Of a DNA stretch of 64,000 nucleotides, positions 9,061 through 16,775 are shown one piece after another. The stretch is from Methanocalculus natronophilus (GTDB taxonomy: Archaea > Halobacteriota > Methanomicrobia > Methanomicrobiales > Methanocorpusculaceae). The position numbers and the translations under genes were made by a program. Position 1 is the first letter of the stretch, and each line of letters opens with the position of its first letter. The notes beneath the pieces are model-generated. The model saw only the letters and a program-made list of their open reading frames with translations. It was not told the DNA's origin and ran no database searches. The stretch covers positions 1 to 64,000 of the forward strand of contig NZ_JBCEXH010000003.1 of the NCBI RefSeq assembly GCF_038751955.1. Reading direction: 5' to 3'.

Positions 9061-9086
9061 TTTATAACCTTTTTTCCTATATATCT
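9061..9086. promoter_or_regulatory. interleaved divergent TATA boxes for aMBF1 and pan
   Basis: TTTATAAC at 9061-9068 lies about 35 bp before the plus-strand pan ATG (9099). CTATATATC at 9078-9086 reads on the minus strand as an A/T box about 36 bp before the aMBF1 ATG (9045). Each box is nearer the other gene's start, so the two pre-initiation complexes would overlap. Confidence 0.45.
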
Positions 9087-9098
9087 ATTTGAAGAGTT

Positions 9099-10358
9099 AT
9101 GGCAGTCAAATCCCGCACCCCAGAGGATTCACGTGTGCCAGAGTCACGTGGATCAGAAGATACCTACCGGGTGGTTCTTGAGCGTCTGACGGAACTCGAG
9201 ACGCGGAATCAGGAGTTGCGGGAAGAACTCCGCCAATCCAGAACCGATCGCCAGTACCTGGAGACCCAGAAGGTCAGGTATGAGCGTGAAGTCCGCAAAC
9301 TCCGATCTGAGATTGAACAGATGCGGAGTCCCCCACTCATCATCGGGACAATCGTGGATGTGGTTGACAGTACCCGTGTGGTCGTCAGGAGCAGTGCAGG
9401 CCCGAAATTCCTTGTGCGAAGCTCCCAGTTTATCAATGTCGACGATCTCAAGCCAGGCGTCCGGTGCACCATGAACCAGCAGACGCTGGCAATTGTGGAG
9501 GTACTCCCCTCAACCTATGATGCACAGGTCTATGGAATGGAAGTTGAAACCCGGCCAACAGAGAGCTACGCCGATATTGGTGGCTTGATACATCAGATAA
9601 CCGAAGTCCGTGAAGCAATTGAGCTGCCACTCAAAAAACCCCATCTCTTTGAACAGGTCGGTATCATTCCACCCAAAGGCATCCTCCTCCATGGACCGCC
9701 TGGAACAGGAAAGACGCTTCTTGCACGAGCAGTAGCGCATGAAACCGATGCAACATTCCTCCGTGTTGTCGGATCTGAACTTGTACAGAAATATATCGGA
9801 GAAGGTGCGCGGCTTGTCCGGGAACTTTTTGAGAGCGCGAAGAAGAACGCACCTTCGATCATCTTCATCGATGAGATCGACGCAATCGGTGCGTCACGGG
9901 GCCAGGAGACCTCGTCAGGTGACCGCGAGGTGCACCGTACCCTGATGCAGCTCCTTGCCGGTATGGACGGGTTTGAGTCACGCGGCGATGTCAAGATTAT
10001 CGGGGCAACGAACCGGATAGATATTCTCGACATTGCCCTCCTCCGACCCGGCAGGTTTGATCGGATCATCGAGATCCCACTCCCGGATGTTGAAGGCAGA
10101 CTCTCGATACTGAAGATCCATGCAAAGCAGATATCGCTTGCAGACGATGTGGATCTGGCAAAGATCGCAACCATCACCGAGGGGAAGAACGGAGCTGACC
10201 TCTCTGCAATCTGTATGGAGGCAGGGATGTTTGCGATCCGCGAAGAGCGGACAAAGGTCACCCAGGCTGACTTTGAAAAGGCAACCAAAAAGATATTCTC
10301 GGATTTCGAGAAAGACCGGTATCTTCCCTCTTCAAGCACCGGGGCAATGTTTGCCTGA
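9099..10358 (+). CDS. pan: proteasome-activating nucleotidase, paralogue 1 (C-terminus MFA)
   Basis: AAA+ hexameric unfoldase that feeds substrates to the 20S proteasome; 419 residues. An N-terminal coiled coil (about 25-85) is followed by an OB domain (about 86-160). The AAA+ module has Walker A GPPGTGKT (about residue 199), pore loop KYIGEG, Walker B IIFIDEID and the second region of homology around ATNRIDILD and LLRPGRFDR. The C-terminus is GAMFA, so the canonical hydrophobic-Tyr-X gate-opening tail is replaced by Met-Phe-Ala. A second PAN gene faces it 656 bp away. The family is certain; whether the Phe tail still opens the 20S gate is open. Confidence 0.95.
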   Translation: MAVKSRTPEDSRVPESRGSEDTYRVVLERLTELETRNQELREELRQSRTDRQYLETQKVRYEREVRKLRSEIEQMRSPPLIIGTIVDVVDSTRVVVRSSAGPKFLVRSSQFINVDDLKPGVRCTMNQQTLAIVEVLPSTYDAQVYGMEVETRPTESYADIGGLIHQITEVREAIELPLKKPHLFEQVGIIPPKGILLHGPPGTGKTLLARAVAHETDATFLRVVGSELVQKYIGEGARLVRELFESAKKNAPSIIFIDEIDAIGASRGQETSSGDREVHRTLMQLLAGMDGFESRGDVKIIGATNRIDILDIALLRPGRFDRIIEIPLPDVEGRLSILKIHAKQISLADDVDLAKIATITEGKNGADLSAICMEAGMFAIREERTKVTQADFEKATKKIFSDFEKDRYLPSSSTGAMFA

Positions 10359-10501
10359 GCACGTCGGCTGCCTCCGCTCCCAAACCATTTTTCAAGAGGG
10401 CTTTGTAAGGCCCACCGGAATCGGCAAAATCCGTTTGACCGGGATTTTCAAAAAAACCGACGCTCTCATAAACGTGTCTGCTCCTGAGAGATCTGATCCT
10501 G
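10359..10501. other. short gene-free region between convergent genes, with 3'-end hairpin
   Basis: No gene is visible here. CTGATCCTG at 10493-10501 and CAGGATCAG at 10510-10518 form a perfect 9-bp inverted repeat with an 8-base loop. It covers the last codons of the minus-strand neighbour and could act as a 3'-end structure for either convergent transcript. No strong T-run follows on the plus strand. Confidence 0.35.
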
Positions 10502-10999
10502 TCAGCTCTCAGGATCAGGTTTAAATTCGGGGTCTTTTTGGGAATCAAACTCTGAATCTTCAAAACCTGTGTCCGCTTCCGGGGTATCTGACGTCGCAGT
10601 CTGATGCTTCCTGGATGATTCAGGCCTTTCCCCCTCAAGACAGAGAATCACAAGCTGCTGATCCGGTTTGCCTGGCTGGTGTATGCTACAGGTATATGAG
10701 TATGGCCAGTCCTCCCCGGGATAGGGGAGACTCCGCTCATAGATCTCCTTTGCAAGGTTTTTGGAGATGACGATTCCGTCTCTGGTTTTGAAGAGTGTAA
10801 CTGATGTGTATCGCCTGATGTACCAGCGAAGCTCAGATGCCAGGGAGAGCGCAGATCCAAGCGTTGCAACAGGCACTTCAACACACCCGTCATCCCGTCT
10901 CCTGGGTGAATAGAACCGCAGGATCATCCTGCTCGTTTCAGAGAGTAAAAGAGTGCGGTACAGGTCAATTCCGGGCTTGGGAATAAAAATGACCTGCAT
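10502..10999 (-). CDS. uncharacterised protein between the two PAN genes
   Basis: I do not recognise a named family. The 165-residue product has a compact N-terminal part (about 1-100) rich in beta-type segments: MQVIFIPKPGIDLYRTLLL, then YSPRRRDDGCVEVPV and YTSVTLFKTRDGIVISKN. An acidic, Ser/Pro/Glu-rich low-complexity tail (about 120-165) ends in DPES. There is no signal peptide or membrane segment. It starts 15 bp downstream of pan2 on the same strand, so both are probably on one transcript. This suggests, but does not show, a link to proteasome function, for example as an adaptor. The tail could be disordered. Confidence 0.6.
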   Translation of the reverse strand: MQVIFIPKPGIDLYRTLLLSETSRMILRFYSPRRRDDGCVEVPVATLGSALSLASELRWYIRRYTSVTLFKTRDGIVISKNLAKEIYERSLPYPGEDWPYSYTCSIHQPGKPDQQLVILCLEGERPESSRKHQTATSDTPEADTGFEDSEFDSQKDPEFKPDPES

Positions 11000-11014
11000 G
11001 ATCGTCTGGATATT

Positions 11015-12196
11015 TCAGTAGTACATCCTGCTGTCCGGCTCAGGTGCTTCCTGCCTGAGCTTTGCAACAGCAGATGCAAAGTGGTCCTGGTTCACTGAAT
11101 CTGCACCTTCACGGACGGCTATCATGCCCGCTTCCCGGCAGATTGCTTCAAGTTCTGCCCCGGTTGCACCCTCTGCCATCTTTGCAATCCCGTCGAGATC
11201 CACATCACTCAGTGTGAGGTTCTTTGAATGAATCTTCAGTATCTCGTGGCGTGCCTTCTCATCGGGGAATGGAACTTCAATCAGCCTGTCAAACCTGCCG
11301 GGGCGGAGGAGTGCCGGGTCAAGCATATCCGGGCGGTTGGTTGCGGCCATGATCCGGATCTCACCACGGTTGTTGAACCCGTCCATCTCGGCTAAGAGCT
11401 GCATTAAAGTCCGCTGCACCTCTGCAGAACCCGATGTTCCGTCATGGGTTCTCGTACTGCCCACAGCATCGATCTCATCGATAAAGACGATAGACGGCGC
11501 TTTTTCACGGGCAAGCTGGAAGAGTTCGCGGACAAGCTGTGCACCTTCGCCTATGAACTTATGGACAAGCTCACTACCGGACATCCTGATGAAGGTGGCG
11601 TTGGCATTATGGGCAATAGCCTTTGCAATCAGGGTTTTTCCGGTTCCAGGCGGCCCATAGAGGAGGATTCCTTTTGGTGGCTCGACACCAAGGCGTTTGA
11701 AGACCTCCGGCCTGGTCAGCGGGTATTCGACAGCTTCCCTCACTTCTTCAATCTCATCTGTCAGCCCGCCAATCTCGTCAAATGTCTGTGAAGGGGAAGT
11801 GTCCAGCTCCATCACCCTGACTCGTGCATCAAAGGTCGTACCGACGACCTTGACAATGGAGAGCGCATTATTGACGGCAACCTTGGAACCAGCCTTGAGA
11901 AGCGAATAGATCTCATCATTTGCATGGGTGATATATTCCTGGTTATTCCCCTGCTGGCGGAGATAGACCTCGCCATTTGGCAGCTTCTCGATAACGGCAG
12001 CAACAAAGAGCGGGAGGCGCTTGAGCTGGGTATTCTCCCGCTTCAACTGCGCGTTCTCCTCCCGGAGCTTTTGAACTTCCTTATGCTGGGCATCCACCTT
12101 CTCGCGGAGTTCAACCATTGATTCATACAGCTCTTTGAGCCTCTGGGACTGAATCGTCTGGTCACTGGATACGTTGTCGATGAGGGTTTCGTCCAT
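11015..12196 (-). CDS. pan: proteasome-activating nucleotidase, paralogue 2 (HbYX tail intact)
   Basis: Second AAA+ proteasomal unfoldase, 393 residues. The coiled coil (about 17-60) carries leucine-rich heptads. The OB domain follows, then Walker A GPPGTGKT (about residue 178), pore loop KFIGEG, Walker B IVFIDEID, sensor ATNRPDMLD and LLRPGRFDR. The protein ends RMYY, a canonical hydrophobic-Tyr-X motif that inserts between 20S alpha subunits. It is about 26 residues shorter than paralogue 1, mainly at the N-terminus. The gene precedes the unknown 165-residue gene and is divergent from the phosphomevalonate dehydratase subunit, with 44 bp between starts. An A/T box at about 12199-12209 probably serves the plus strand. 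Confidence 0.95.
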   Translation of the reverse strand: MDETLIDNVSSDQTIQSQRLKELYESMVELREKVDAQHKEVQKLREENAQLKRENTQLKRLPLFVAAVIEKLPNGEVYLRQQGNNQEYITHANDEIYSLLKAGSKVAVNNALSIVKVVGTTFDARVRVMELDTSPSQTFDEIGGLTDEIEEVREAVEYPLTRPEVFKRLGVEPPKGILLYGPPGTGKTLIAKAIAHNANATFIRMSGSELVHKFIGEGAQLVRELFQLAREKAPSIVFIDEIDAVGSTRTHDGTSGSAEVQRTLMQLLAEMDGFNNRGEIRIMAATNRPDMLDPALLRPGRFDRLIEVPFPDEKARHEILKIHSKNLTLSDVDLDGIAKMAEGATGAELEAICREAGMIAVREGADSVNQDHFASAVAKLRQEAPEPDSRMYY

Positions 12197-12240
12197 GTCT
12201 ATAATATACTCTATTCTCCCATCACTTATTAGGTGGTATT

Positions 12241-12645
12241 GTGATAATCAAAGGCCGATCCATTGCACAGGGTAAGGCAGAGGGGGAACTGGTTGTAACA
12301 GACACCCCTCTCTCCTTTCTCTCAGGCGTCGATCCAGAGACAGGTATAGTCATTGAGAAGGGCCACCCTCTTGAAGGAGTCTCGATCTCTGGAAAAGTTC
12401 TTGCATTTCCCTTTGGGAAGGGTTCAACTGTTGGATCCTATGTGATCTATGCCCTCAGGAAAAACAATTGTGCACCTGCTGCCATCCTGAATGAGGAGGC
12501 TGAGGCTATCATTGCGGTTGGTGCAATCATCTCGAAAATTCCGATGGTAGATCGCCCGGAAGGTGGTATCTCCTCCCTGAAAAGCGGCATAACCGTTACT
12601 GTTGATGGTGACAGGGGCGAAGTCATTGTCAGCGGGTCACAGTAG
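12241..12645 (+). CDS. phosphomevalonate dehydratase small subunit (aconitase-X swivel, DUF126)
   Basis: Small swivel subunit of the aconitase-X type phosphomevalonate dehydratase, which makes trans-anhydromevalonate 5-phosphate in the archaeal modified mevalonate pathway; 134 residues. The family signature is visible in VLAFPFGKGSTVGSYV (about 58-73) and in PAAILNEEAEAIIAVGAI. The start is GTG at 12241, supported by AGGTGG four bases upstream and a TATA-like stretch at 12199-12209. The large subunit is not in this window. It is followed after 6 bp by the radical-SAM gene, which may be co-transcribed with it. Family assignment rests on motif recall. Confidence 0.85.
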   Translation: MIIKGRSIAQGKAEGELVVTDTPLSFLSGVDPETGIVIEKGHPLEGVSISGKVLAFPFGKGSTVGSYVIYALRKNNCAPAAILNEEAEAIIAVGAIISKIPMVDRPEGGISSLKSGITVTVDGDRGEVIVSGSQ

Positions 12646-12651
12646 GCTGCC

Positions 12652-13755
12652 ATGAGAATCGTCTGGCGGGAGATCAGGGCAGCCAGAAACACCTATGCAG
12701 TGCTGTTTGCTGCATGTACGGAGTCCGGATACCATCTGGAGTTATCAAGTGCCCCGGATGGGGATATCACCTGCTACAGCATAAACAGCATCAACGAACC
12801 TCTCTTTCGCGAGGAGATCGGGGATGCGCCCGGCATCACAATCGTCGGGGGCCCGCATGCAGCTGCCTGCTACCGTGAGGTTGCACACTATGCTGATTAT
12901 GTCATTGTCGGTGAAGGGGAGAAGACTCTCCCCCGTCTCCTTGATGCCATCTGCAGAGGATCCACAAACCCGGTTCCCGGTGTTGCGACACAGGATGGCT
13001 ATACCCCGGCAGACCATACAGTCCTCCTGGATGCATACCCCTGTTTTCTCCAGGTAAAAGGATACCTTGAGATCTCGCGCGGCTGCCCGTATGCCTGCAC
13101 CTACTGCCAGACCCCCCGGATATTCGGGACCAGGATGCGGCACAGGAGCCTTGATTCAATCGAAGCATCGGCACGCCGGGTATCCGATGCCCGGTTTGTC
13201 ACCCCGAATGCGCTTGCCTATGGGTCAGATGGCAGAACTCCCCGTTATGATCTGGTGGAAAAGCTGTTGAAGCGCCTGGCAGGAAAACGGATCTGGTTTG
13301 GTACGTTCCCCTCAGAAGTCCGTCCGGACTGGATCACCGGGGAGGCACTGGAGATGATCGCTCTGTATACGGATAACACCAGGATTCATTTTGGCGCACA
13401 GTCCGGAAGCGATCAGATCCTCTCGATGATTCAGAGGGGGCATACTGTCGCGGATGTTTTCAATGCAATTGACCTCTGCTGCTCTCATGGCTTTCAGCCG
13501 GTCATCGATATCATCGTTGGTTTTCCAGGTGAAACCGGAGAGGATAGCGAGGAAACAATGGAGCTGGTGCGCTATGCGACCCGGTTTGGAACGGTTCATA
13601 TGCACTATTTCATGCCGATCCCGGGAACCCCGCTTGCAGGTGCCCATCCGAGCCCGCTCCAACCCCAACATGAGAAAGCTTTCGGCTCTCTTGCTCTCTC
13701 CGGAAAAGTTACCGGGTACTGGACGCCACCGGAACGAAGGTTTTTGAATCTGTGA
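12652..13755 (+). CDS. B12-binding-like/radical SAM protein (MJ1487-type)
   Basis: Radical S-adenosylmethionine enzyme of unknown substrate, 367 residues. An N-terminal cobalamin-binding-like domain (about 1-115) includes ITIVGGPHAAACYREV and VIVGEGE. The radical SAM cluster motif is CPYACTYC (CxxxCxxC) at about residues 143-150. It is followed by the typical barrel sequences FGTFPSEVRPDWI, IHFGAQSGSDQIL and VIDIIVGFPGETGED. The architecture matches a methanogen-enriched group found next to diverse genes. It lies 6 bp after the phosphomevalonate dehydratase subunit and 18 bp before the phosphoesterase, so the three are probably one operon. I cannot assign a reaction. Confidence 0.85.
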   Translation: MRIVWREIRAARNTYAVLFAACTESGYHLELSSAPDGDITCYSINSINEPLFREEIGDAPGITIVGGPHAAACYREVAHYADYVIVGEGEKTLPRLLDAICRGSTNPVPGVATQDGYTPADHTVLLDAYPCFLQVKGYLEISRGCPYACTYCQTPRIFGTRMRHRSLDSIEASARRVSDARFVTPNALAYGSDGRTPRYDLVEKLLKRLAGKRIWFGTFPSEVRPDWITGEALEMIALYTDNTRIHFGAQSGSDQILSMIQRGHTVADVFNAIDLCCSHGFQPVIDIIVGFPGETGEDSEETMELVRYATRFGTVHMHYFMPIPGTPLAGAHPSPLQPQHEKAFGSLALSGKVTGYWTPPERRFLNL

Positions 13756-13773
13756 TAGAGATATAGAAAACCT

Positions 13774-14448
13774 ATGATGAAAGTATTGCTTATTGCTGAT
13801 CTCCACGGCACCTATGACTCAATCGACCAGCTTCTTGAGACCGAACCCGATTGCCTCTTTATTGCAGGTGACCTGACCCAGTTTGGCCCTATTGAAGAGA
13901 TAACGTCGTTTCTGAAGCGTCTCTCCCTCCCGGTCTTTGCCGTGCCGGGCAACTGCGATCCACGTGACTCGCTTTCCTGCATTGATGATTCGAATGCAGT
14001 CTGCCTGCATGGTCAGTCCTTTACGATTGGATCTGTTACCATTGCAGGGATCGGGGGCTCCAATCCAACGCCTTTTAATACCGCGTTTGAATGTTCAGAA
14101 GAGGAGATAGATCAGATCATGCAGGATATGATCAGCACGATGCAGAAGAACCAGACGAATATTCTCATCTCCCATGCCCCCCCACATGGTCTCCTGGATG
14201 AGGTGCAGCCTGGTGTTCATGCAGGGTCAGTCAGTATCAGAAAGCACCTGGGTGCGTTTGATATCGTCTGTTGTGCGCATATTCACGAGCAGCGGGGTGT
14301 AGTCCAGGAAGGGAGCACCTGGGTTGTCAATCCAGGGCCCGGCTCTGAAGGCTATGGTGCCCTGATTGTTATTGGAGACGAGGAGGGTGATATCATAATC
14401 GATCTCATTGATTCTTCTCCAGAAGGAGCTCAAGATAACTCTCTGTGA
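13774..14448 (+). CDS. metallophosphoesterase (calcineurin-like, MJ0037/YfcE-type)
   Basis: Calcineurin-fold metallophosphoesterase, 224 residues. Dinuclear-metal motifs are visible in order: ADLHG (about 8-12), AGDLTQFG (about 31-38), PGNCD (about 58-62), ISHAPPH (about 132-138), and CAHIHEQRG near residue 170. These match the small phosphodiesterase group acting on phosphodiesters or nucleotides; the substrate is unknown. Two consecutive ATG codons open the gene. Its last 44 bp overlap the 3' end of the convergent CYTH gene, so the two transcripts are complementary at their ends. Confidence 0.88.
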   Translation: MMKVLLIADLHGTYDSIDQLLETEPDCLFIAGDLTQFGPIEEITSFLKRLSLPVFAVPGNCDPRDSLSCIDDSNAVCLHGQSFTIGSVTIAGIGGSNPTPFNTAFECSEEEIDQIMQDMISTMQKNQTNILISHAPPHGLLDEVQPGVHAGSVSIRKHLGAFDIVCCAHIHEQRGVVQEGSTWVVNPGPGSEGYGALIVIGDEEGDIIIDLIDSSPEGAQDNSL

Positions 14449-14935
14449 GGCGCTCGCCAATAATTCCATATTCTTCTGCAACCCTCTCAATCTCTTTTTC
14501 TGACTCTTCCTGTGATAATCCGGCGGCTGCCTCAATCTCGGCGAATAATCCGAGCTCGTCAACTGAATCAAGCGTAACAGTAGCTCTCCCAATGCTATAT
14601 GACTCACGGTGTTTCCTGACAGATGCTGTTTTGGAAAACCCGATCCGTTGCAGGATCAAATCCATCACGTCAAGCGACTCTACGCGTACATTCAACTCTT
14701 CACGTGCCTTAAAAGAACCCGATCCTGTTTTTGGCCCTTTATAGGTGAGAAGCGCGTAGTTATCTGCCTCTCTCAGGCGGAGCGCCTCATCAGTCGCTGC
14801 AAAATTCCGATCAGGACTGGTATAATATGCATCATACTCAATGCCCTCGCCAAGGAGTGGTGCTCCTGATGCAAGGATACGTTCACGGATTGCCTGTAAG
14901 TCCTGCACATGTACTTTTATCTCAATCTCAAGCAT
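14405..14935 (-). CDS. CYTH-domain protein (class IV adenylate cyclase/thiamine triphosphatase fold)
   Basis: CYTH superfamily phosphohydrolase or cyclase of 176 residues. The N-terminal ExExK signature is present as EIEIKV (about residues 3-8). Other tunnel-fold motifs are ALRLREAD (about 50-57), LTYKGPK (about 62-68), VRKHRESY (about 106-113), VTLDSVDELGLFAEIE (about 119-134) and the C-terminal SYLELL. In archaea such proteins are often labelled CyaB, but many act on inorganic triphosphate or thiamine triphosphate. Activity cannot be told from sequence. It converges with and overlaps the phosphoesterase gene by 44 bp. It is divergent from the FKBP gene, with 58 bp between starts. Confidence 0.87.
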   Translation of the reverse strand: MLEIEIKVHVQDLQAIRERILASGAPLLGEGIEYDAYYTSPDRNFAATDEALRLREADNYALLTYKGPKTGSGSFKAREELNVRVESLDVMDLILQRIGFSKTASVRKHRESYSIGRATVTLDSVDELGLFAEIEAAAGLSQEESEKEIERVAEEYGIIGERLTESYLELLLEKNQ

Positions 14936-14993
14936 ACTGTCGACCTCTTCTTTAAGTATTATTCAGGCGCAGTAATTAAGACAAGGTATCATT

Positions 14994-15671
14994 ATGGCAA
15001 TTGAGAAAGGAGTTTTCATAAACCTCTCCTATACCGGATCCATTGAAGGTATCCCCTTTGATACGACCAGCGAAGAGGTTGCAAAAGAAGCAGGCATCTT
15101 TAATGAATCTGCACGCTATGGGCCGATGCTCATCAAAGTCGGGAACAACCATGTGATTCCGGGCCTTGATGAAGCGCTTGAGGGTGCTGACGTAGGTGTG
15201 GAACAGGAAGTCACTGTCCCCCCGGAGAAGGGTTTTGGACCGCATGAGAAAGAGAAGGTTCAGGCCTACCCGCTGAAGGCATTTGAGAAGAAGCCGGCAG
15301 TCGGCATGCGGATCACCGTTGAAAAGCGGGAAGGTGTCGTCGTTGATATCATCGGCCAGCGGGCTGTTGTTGATTTCAACCACCCGATAGCAGGCAAGAC
15401 GCTTGACTATACCTTCACCATTGAAGAGGTGGTTGAAGATGACGAGGAGAAGATGAAAGGGCTTATCCGCCTCTTTTCCGGCAGGGATATGGATCTCACA
15501 CTTGAGGACGAAAAAGTCACGCTTCACCTCCCTCCCGGAATCAATTATGATCAGCGGTGGTTCCTCTGGCGTGGAACAGTTGTACAGGAACTATTCGGTG
15601 TCCGCGATTCTGTCAGCGAGATTGTCTTCATGGAGACATTCAAGCGGCCTGAAGAAGCAGCTGAATCGTGA
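14994..15671 (+). CDS. long-type FKBP peptidyl-prolyl isomerase (SlyD-like with insert)
   Basis: Peptidyl-prolyl cis-trans isomerase and chaperone of the archaeal FKBP26 type, 225 residues. The FKBP core (about 1-80 and 135-150) contains VIPGLDEALEGADVG (about 52-66). The flap insert (about 83-130) has VQAYPLKAFEKKPAVG and ends DFNHPIAGKTLDY. The C-terminal extension (about 150-225) is the additional domain of long FKBPs. It is probably cytoplasmic, because no signal peptide is present. The gene is monocistronic: it diverges from the CYTH gene and is followed by a clear hairpin and T-run. Confidence 0.9.
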   Translation: MAIEKGVFINLSYTGSIEGIPFDTTSEEVAKEAGIFNESARYGPMLIKVGNNHVIPGLDEALEGADVGVEQEVTVPPEKGFGPHEKEKVQAYPLKAFEKKPAVGMRITVEKREGVVVDIIGQRAVVDFNHPIAGKTLDYTFTIEEVVEDDEEKMKGLIRLFSGRDMDLTLEDEKVTLHLPPGINYDQRWFLWRGTVVQELFGVRDSVSEIVFMETFKRPEEAAES

Positions 15672-15676
15672 AAAAG

Positions 15677-15712
15677 CTGATATTTTATATCAGAACCCGA
15701 TTCTTTTTTTTC
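15677..15712 (+). terminator. hairpin plus T-tract after the FKBP gene
   Basis: CTGATAT and ATATCAG at 15677-15693 form a perfect 7-bp stem with a TTT loop, 5 bases after the stop codon. A tract of about eight T residues follows at 15704-15711. This would end the FKBP transcript before the convergent pelota gene. Confidence 0.6.
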
Positions 15713-15749
15713 CCTCACGTGTGCACGGATTGCAGATCGGGATGGGTTT

Positions 15750-16775
15750 TTACCCGATTGCATACCTGAGCAGTGCGGCAATACCGCCGAGCCCTTCGAT
15801 TCGTTTACCGGGTTCAAACTCTGTTGAAAGGATGAGCATCTGCACATTCATCTGTTCTGCTTCTTCCATAACAGCAGAGACATCAGGGTTGCGAATTGAG
15901 GTGTCTGCAACAATCAGCTCCTCGGCAGCTCCAAATGAGACAGCTCTGCTCACCTCCCCGATACCATAGGCAACCGGATCATCACGTGCAATCCGTTTGA
16001 AGACCTCGTCTGCTGCCCTGACCTCCTGTGCCAGCTGGAGATCCAGGGCCACACGATCAAGAACACCATCACCAATTGCCTGCTGGATTGCACCATACCC
16101 GCTCCGCCTGGTCTCAACAATGGCCATTCTTTTGAAGAGATCAGGTGATTGCGCCTTCACATAACTGCCAAACTCCTCCTTGATGAACCCGGGTCCGGCA
16201 ATGACAACCGGGCCGGTCACCTGGGATAAGAACTGCATCAGGTCCAGAAAGAGCGTCTGGCGGGAATTTTCTCCCCTGGTCTTTCCACTTCCCCGGGTCA
16301 TGGTCGTGACCCGTTCCGGGCCATACTGCCGGATCCTGCAGATCTCAGCTTCTCCCTCTTCAAGGGCAACAATATGGATGACATCGTAGAGCGAGGACTT
16401 CACCGCCCGGTCTATCCGGTCAAGATCAGTCCGTCTCCACCGTCGGATGATGGATATATCATAGCCAGTCTCGACATTCAGTGAATGATGAAACCCCTGA
16501 TCCGGCCCTTCACGGATGATACCGGAGATACGGAGCCTCGTTGCATCCGGTACAAACTCCACCTTCTCTACCAGCAGACCGATCCTGACCGGTCTCTTCT
16601 CGGCTTTATCGGGCCTGATCCGGTCAGTCGACTGTTCAACTGACCTGAGGGTGGTGGCAAAGACCAGATTGCCTGGTTCTATCATGTGGGAGAGATGCCA
16701 GAGATCGTCAATTGACTCCGGCAGCAGCTTGATTTCACCATTATTTCGCTTTAGATCTGAGAATGTTGCTTTCAT
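15750..16775 (-). CDS. pelA: pelota, mRNA surveillance and ribosome rescue factor
   Basis: Archaeal pelota (Dom34), an eRF1-like protein that enters the A site of stalled ribosomes and, with ABCE1, splits them. The full-length protein has 341 residues. Domain A (about 1-130) begins MKATFSDLKRNNGEIKLLPES. The central domain (about 135-250) includes VVIAGPGFIKEEF. The C-terminal domain (about 250-341) contains AYGIGEVSRAVSFGAAEELIVAD. There is no GGQ motif, as expected. Its start overlaps the rqcH stop by 4 bp (ATGA). The partner ABCE1 lies about 2.5 kb away in this window. Confidence 0.95.
   Translation of the reverse strand: MKATFSDLKRNNGEIKLLPESIDDLWHLSHMIEPGNLVFATTLRSVEQSTDRIRPDKAEKRPVRIGLLVEKVEFVPDATRLRISGIIREGPDQGFHHSLNVETGYDISIIRRWRRTDLDRIDRAVKSSLYDVIHIVALEEGEAEICRIRQYGPERVTTMTRGSGKTRGENSRQTLFLDLMQFLSQVTGPVVIAGPGFIKEEFGSYVKAQSPDLFKRMAIVETRRSGYGAIQQAIGDGVLDRVALDLQLAQEVRAADEVFKRIARDDPVAYGIGEVSRAVSFGAAEELIVADTSIRNPDVSAVMEEAEQMNVQMLILSTEFEPGKRIEGLGGIAALLRYAIG

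Noticed and set aside
9593-10339. 248-codon minus-strand frame opposite pan
   Set aside because: Exact antisense shadow of a strongly conserved AAA+ gene; Ser/Arg-rich and without motif.
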